Below are positions 59,552 to 64,000 of a DNA stretch of 64,000 nt, one piece after another. Every line of letters starts with the position of its first letter. Within the stretch, counting starts at the first letter, position 1. The notes beneath the pieces were generated by a model, which saw only the letters and a program-made list of their open reading frames with translations, was not told where the DNA came from and searched no databases. The stretch covers positions 9,513,593-9,577,592 of the forward strand of contig NC_056045.1 in NCBI RefSeq assembly GCF_004379255.2, in the 5' to 3' direction. Source of the DNA: Salvia splendens. Its lineage: Eukaryota; Streptophyta; Magnoliopsida; Lamiales; Lamiaceae. Made by a program: the position numbers and the translations under genes.

Positions 59552-60556
59552 ATGTCCGGTAACGACGACAACCCAAGCGGCTCTCACGGTTGGAACCCCG
59601 AATGGTTCGGTTCGCAACCGTTTCATAGTCCGGAAACGGAATATTCGGCCCCTCCTCTCACCCAAGATTCAGGCGTTCCGAGTGGCTACCGGCCATACCC
59701 AATCGACGATCAAGGTGCCTCCGATGGGCGCTACGGGTGGACACCGGAGCCTAGGCCTCGCGCCCCTTCCCAAATGCCGAATCCTCCATCTCGCGCCGGT
59801 GTCCGCACACCGTACTCACCGGCGGAGATGGAAAGATTGTTCAAGGCGTACTTGGAAATCTCCGAAGATGCGGTGGTTGGAACGAACCAATCCGGCGATC
59901 ACTTTTGGTGGCGCGTCTCTAGCCGGTACAATGCACACCGGCCGCCGGGAACGATCGAGCGCAACGAGAGTATGGTGCGCAACTGCATCGGCCGAGCCAA
60001 CGAAGAAATTGGCAAGTTCAACGGCTATTTCATCCAGGAGTCCCGGAATGCCGGGAGCGGCCGAAGCGAGGTCGACATCATCACCGCCTCGCTGAGCACC
60101 TACCAATCCATGAACGGTAAGTCGTTCAAATATCTTAACGTTTGGCAGGAGACGCGGACGCACCCGAAGTATAAGGGAGGCATAACATCCTCCTCTAGCG
60201 GCTCCTCCAAACGCTCACGGTCGGCATCCCTATCCGACGCCGGCGAAGAAGTGGCTAGCCAACTCGCCGAAGCTAACTTGGGTAGCCCCGATGCCCAACC
60301 AAGCGGTTCCCGACGCCGACCGCAAGGTAGGAAGAAGGCGGCGGCCGAACGACGTCGCGCCGCGACTCCATCTGCCCCTGCTCCCGAACCCGCACCCTAT
60401 GTTCCACCTCCACCCCCGAACAACTCGTTGTGGGCCCTTTTGGCCCAACTCAATATGGCCGATAGGTCAACTATGACCCCCACGCAACTTCAAACGCACG
60501 AGTCCATGATATTGGGTCTCCAAAAACAATTGGGGTTGGTGCCGCCGGATGCGTAG
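59552..60556 (+). CDS. PIF/Harbinger ORF1 protein (Myb/SANT-trihelix-like)
   Basis: 334 residues, uninterrupted. After a Gly/Pro/Ser-rich N-terminus, residues about 87-170 form a Myb/SANT-like helical region (YSPAEMERLFKAYLEISEDA, WWRVSSRYNAHRPPG, NCIGRANEEIGKFNGYF), and a Lys/Arg-rich stretch follows (RRRPQGRKKAAAERRRA). In PIF/Harbinger elements this protein binds the ends and helps bring the transposase to the nucleus (family knowledge). Similar proteins are often misannotated as glutathione S-transferase T3-like or trihelix genes. The first ATG of the frame is used; TIRs and a TSD enclose it, so it is not a host gene. Confidence 0.9.
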   Translation: MSGNDDNPSGSHGWNPEWFGSQPFHSPETEYSAPPLTQDSGVPSGYRPYPIDDQGASDGRYGWTPEPRPRAPSQMPNPPSRAGVRTPYSPAEMERLFKAYLEISEDAVVGTNQSGDHFWWRVSSRYNAHRPPGTIERNESMVRNCIGRANEEIGKFNGYFIQESRNAGSGRSEVDIITASLSTYQSMNGKSFKYLNVWQETRTHPKYKGGITSSSSGSSKRSRSASLSDAGEEVASQLAEANLGSPDAQPSGSRRRPQGRKKAAAERRRAATPSAPAPEPAPYVPPPPPNNSLWALLAQLNMADRSTMTPTQLQTHESMILGLQKQLGLVPPDA

Positions 60557-60577
60557 TCTTCCTCGGGTTATATTAGC

Positions 60578-60680
60578 CAATAATTATGTAATTTTTAATT
60601 TTTAGGAGTTTAATTATGTAATTTTTAATTTTTAGTATTTTAATTATGTAATTTTTAATTTTTAGGATTTTAATTATGTC
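60578..60680. repeat. 27-28-bp AT-rich tandem repeat in the element's 3' region
   Basis: TTAATTATGTAATTTTTAAT followed by TTTTAG... recurs about four times. Fewer copies occur in the sibling at 58470-58530. Confidence 0.85.
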
Positions 60681-60901
60681 TTTTTATTTTATTTGTAATT
60701 TGTTATTTTTATTGTGGTTTTTTTAATGAATTTTAGTATTATGAAAATGTTTTTGTGTAATTGAATTTTATATTAATTGTGCTCGTCCTTGCGGAAGAGC
60801 ACAGTTGTGGGTGTTGTGCTCTTGCCAGAGAGCAGGCATGAATAGTACCGCCCGGGCCCACAACCGTGCCGCTGGCAAGAGCACGGTTGTGGATGCTCTA
60901 A

Positions 60902-61589
60902 TGATATTCATAATTCAACGAACTGATAATAAATATACAATGAATATGTTTTTTTATGTCAACCAATATTAATAAAGTAAACTGATATGGTTCTCAGTTC
61001 TCATATTATTGACAGTATGAGAATAGAACCTTATTTTCGATAATTTATGAAAGTTTGAAAGCAATTCATGATGTACCATATCTAGAATGTCACCAAAACA
61101 CTTTATATTTGTGATAAACAAGTTGGACTTTAATAAGTCTATCAAAACAACCCTAGTCTCAAATCACATTGGGATTTCTTCGAGTGAAACCATAACTCAA
61201 AGGATATAATATAAAAAATAAATATTAGTTGAGAAACGTACAAGTTCAGAATAGATGAGAATTTATTTCAAAGAATTCATGGCTGATTATTGTAAAATAT
61301 ACCCTTGAAGAAAATGACATCCCATCCGTTGATTCTTATAGAGCAATTCCACCTCTCTCAAATTATGCATAAGATTGCAAGTAGAGTTGCTTCACGGTAT
61401 TAATCTCGTACCACTTGTTTCACTTTAATAAGTATGTATAATAAATATCTTTATATGTTGTAGGTGTGCATTAATCTTTATTTCTAGTCATTGCTTTGCT
61501 TCTATGGCTATGGATTTCATTTCTTGTTGAATTTGCTCATTTTATCCATAGATCTTTGATCCTCACTTCACACTACATGAAAATAGGAA
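60902..61589 (+). promoter_or_regulatory. Upstream region of the GH127 gene
   Basis: A 0.7-kb AT-rich stretch that should include the promoter and 5' UTR of the GH127 gene. I cannot identify one decisive TATA box. The Harbinger insertion marks its upstream limit. Confidence 0.45.
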
Positions 61590-64000
61590 ATGAAGATTTA
61601 TTTAATTCTTCTTGAAGTGTTGTTGATCTTGCAAATATGTGGATACATTTTGTGCAAAGAGTGCACCAACATTCCAACACAATCTCACACTCTGAGATAC
61701 CAACTGCTGACTTCGAAGAACGAGACGTGGAAGCACGAGATGCTCTCGCACCATGTCACGCCCACGGATGATTCCGTGTGGTCGAGCTTGTTTCCGAGGA
61801 AGATGCTGCAGGAGGAGGACGAGCACAGCTGGGGCGTCGTGTATCGGAAAATCAAGAACTCGGGGGGAGCCACAGGCCTGCTGAGTGAGGTGTCGTTGCA
61901 TGATGTCAGATTGGACCCGAAATCCATGCATGGGAGGGCTCAGCAGACTAATCTAGACTACTTGCTCATCTTGGATGTCGATAGGCTCGTATGGAGCTTT
62001 CGCAAGACTGCAGCGTTGGATGCTCCCGGCAGCCCCTATGGCGGCTGGGAGTCCCCGGACATGGAGCTTCGCGGCCACTTTGTCGGTAGGCCTCATTCAT
62101 AAACAGAGTAATCTGTTTTGCTTGATTTGAATATCAATAATATGTATATAAGGAATTGATTGATTGATTGAAGGGCACTATTTGAGCGCGTGTGCGCAAA
62201 TGTGGGCGAGTACGCACAACGAGAGCCTCAAACAGAAGATGAATGCGGTAGTTTCAGCTCTATCAGCATGTCAGCAGAAGATGGGAACCGGCTATCTTTC
62301 AGCTTTCCCCTCGGAGTTTTTTGACCGTTTTGAGGCGATAAAGCCCGTTTGGGCGCCCTATTACACCATCCACAAGGTCTGGCGTCATCTCTACTTGTCT
62401 TGTGCGAGTTTCGTGTTTTGAGTTTTGCAAAGTGTTGTGTAATTGAGATTGATAGATGAGAATTTGGTAGATATTGGCAGGGCTTTTGGATCAGTACAGT
62501 TTGGCAGGAAACGAACAAGCATTGAAGATGAGTATATGGATGGTGGATTACTTCTACAACCGTGTGCAGAACGTGATAGCCAAGTACACGATCGAGAGGC
62601 ACTGGACATCGTTGAATGAAGAAACTGGAGGCATGAACGACGCTCTTTACAGATTGTACAGCATCACGGTTAGCTTAATTCACTTTTGTAAAGGATCGTG
62701 TGTGTACACGGGAAACATTCATTTTCGGGTTATGGTGTTTTGCAGGGTGATCAGAAGCACTTGACATTAGGCCATCTGTTTGATAAGCCATGCTTTCTAG
62801 GAATGCTAGCTATTAAGGTAACAATCCATTTTTATGATTAATGTGTATGTTTAGTCATCATGTTCTTGATGCTTTAATTTTTCAGTCTTGTTATCTATTT
62901 AGGCCGATAGCTTGTCCGGTTTTCATGCCAACACTCACATTCCGGTGGTTGTTGGATCTCAAATGCGGTATGAACTCACAGGCGATCCGTTATACAAGGT
63001 AGTATTACACAAAATTTGGACACAACGCTATTGTATTGTACCTTAAAAAACAGTGAGGTTTTCAATAACTAGTGTCTGTCAGGAAATAGGAACATTCTTC
63101 ATGGATACTGTCAACTCCTCTCATACATACGCCACGGGAGGAACGTCTGTGTCAGAGTTCTGGTACGGAAATCAGAAATCCAAGTACCGTAGATTGAATG
63201 CTCCTTTATTGTGTCCCTAACTAAGATGACAAACAGCCTGATCCGATTCTATGTAGGTCTGATCCGAAGCGTCTAGCTGGCACGTTGCAGACGGAGAATG
63301 AGGAATCTTGCACGACGTATAACATGCTGAAGGTGTGTTCTCTATTTAGTGGTGTGATGTATATAGGTGAGTAAATGGTGATTGTGGGAATGTTCAGGTT
63401 TCGCGGAACCTGTTCAGATGGACAAAGGAGATGGCGTACACAGATTACTACGAGCGGGCTCTAACAAACGGTGTGTTGAGCATCCAAAGAGGGACTGAGC
63501 CTGGTGTCATGATCTACATGCTGCCCTTAGGCCCTGGTACTTCCAAGGCCCACTCCTACCACAAGTGGGGAACGAAATTCGACTCTTTCTGGTGCTGCTA
63601 CGGCACAGGTACAAAAACCTTTTCTTGTGATGTGAAGCTTGATGTATTTTACCAACTTTTCATCATGTTCTTTCCTGGCAATAGGAATTGAATCATTCTC
63701 AAAACTGGGAGATTCAATATACTTTGAGGAGGGTGGAAACACTCCAACTCTTTACATAATACAATACATTAGTAGCTCTCTAAACTGGAAATCTGGAAAC
63801 ATCATCCTGAACCAGCAAGTAGAGCAAATCGCTTCGTGGGACCCACGCCTTCAGATCTCATTTACGTTCACCTCGTCAAAAGAGGTAACCATATCTCACC
63901 CCTACGTCAACGTTTCTGATGACAAGGAACGTAGGCAAGAAAACGTTGCATTGTTAGTCGAATTTCGACTGAAAAACCAGGCCTCATTTCACTTGTTTTT
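61590..64000 (+). CDS. GH127 (DUF1680) beta-L-arabinofuranosidase-like protein, 5' part
   Basis: Likely removes L-arabinofuranose from cell-wall glycans or glycoproteins, in the secretory route or wall (family knowledge; the plant substrate is less certain). Exons: 61590-62085, 62174-62376, 62471-62668, 62746-62817, 62903-62998, 63083-63162, 63257-63332, 63398-63608 and 63685-63884; a new intron appears to begin at 63885. All phases match, giving 544 residues so far. It starts with a signal peptide (MKIYLILLEVLLILQICGYIL). Later come LSEVSLHDVRL, WAPYYTIHK and GGMNDALYRLY. The catalytic metal-site pattern is present: Glu and Cys in NEESCTTYNMLK, and the Cys pair in FWCCYGTG (nucleophile cysteine in characterised GH127). 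The C-terminal domain lies past the window end. Confidence 0.92.

Larger units (their letters stand above)
59090..60898 (+). mobile_element. PIF/Harbinger element carrying only the Myb-like ORF1
   Basis: The left end GAGCATCCGCAGCGG and the inverted right end GAGCATCCACAACCG are TIRs, flanked by a perfect TAA duplication (59087-59089 and 60899-60901). The 1.81-kb element carries one intact ORF, the Myb-like protein, and no transposase. The 3' region has tandem TTAATTATGTAATTTTTAAT repeats (about 60578-60680). Confidence 0.9.

Noticed and set aside
59001..60095. 364-residue plus-strand ORF overlapping the Myb-like ORF1
   Set aside because: It begins outside the element and crosses its TIR. 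The other frame (59552-60556) has the recognisable domain.

Overview
The window is nuclear DNA of a flowering plant, most likely a eudicot. It has intron-rich genes with GT...AG splice sites, AT-rich intergenic DNA and dense transposable elements: LTR retrotransposons, PIF/Harbinger, hAT, Mutator-like, Stowaway-like MITEs and SINEs. The species cannot be named from the sequence. Exon joins were worked out by hand from splice sites, codon phase and remembered family conservation, without alignments.

There are three apparently functional host genes, all on the + strand. (1) At 479-6317 is the 3' part of a UGT80-type sterol 3-beta-glucosyltransferase; its 5' exons lie before the window. (2) At 22722-26164 is a complete two-exon LRR receptor-like kinase of subfamily XI, closest to the RGF-peptide receptors (RGI/RGFR), carrying the RxGG ligand motif. 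(3) From 61590 to beyond the window end is the 5' part of a GH127 (DUF1680) beta-L-arabinofuranosidase-like gene with a signal peptide. A fourth host locus, on the - strand at 36835-38770, is a decayed copy of the seed-maturation regulator ABI3/VP1. It has an in-frame stop, two frameshifts and no visible 5' end.

The rest is mainly transposon territory. PIF/Harbinger insertions with TAA/TTA target duplications are the leading theme. One (15852-17780) carries an intact transposase and no Myb gene. Another (59090-60898) carries an intact Myb-like ORF1 and no transposase. Deletion derivatives lie at 40336-41499 and 57830-58740, a truncated copy at 8530-9332, and MITEs at 18098-18851 and 19336-19536. 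Two Ty3/gypsy elements on the - strand have matching 5-bp duplications: 27934-36628 (TSD CAGGG; gag, protease, primer-binding site and part of one LTR deleted) and 45393-50946 (TSD CGAAG; decayed pol). The second is nested inside a Copia solo LTR (44862-51465, TSD ACCCT). Other elements are a long-TIR element (13607-15395), a MULE-like element (52044-53102), a hAT-type element (20336-21320) with a perfect 8-bp duplication, a 400-bp foldback inside a UGT80 intron, and many Stowaway-type MITEs.

The host genes do not form a pathway or cluster, as expected for a plant chromosome. I see no CRISPR array, operon, tRNA or rRNA gene. I found no convincing new biological system. The points most worth following are the ABI3 pseudogene, the complementary Harbinger half-elements, and the nested and rearranged retrotransposons.
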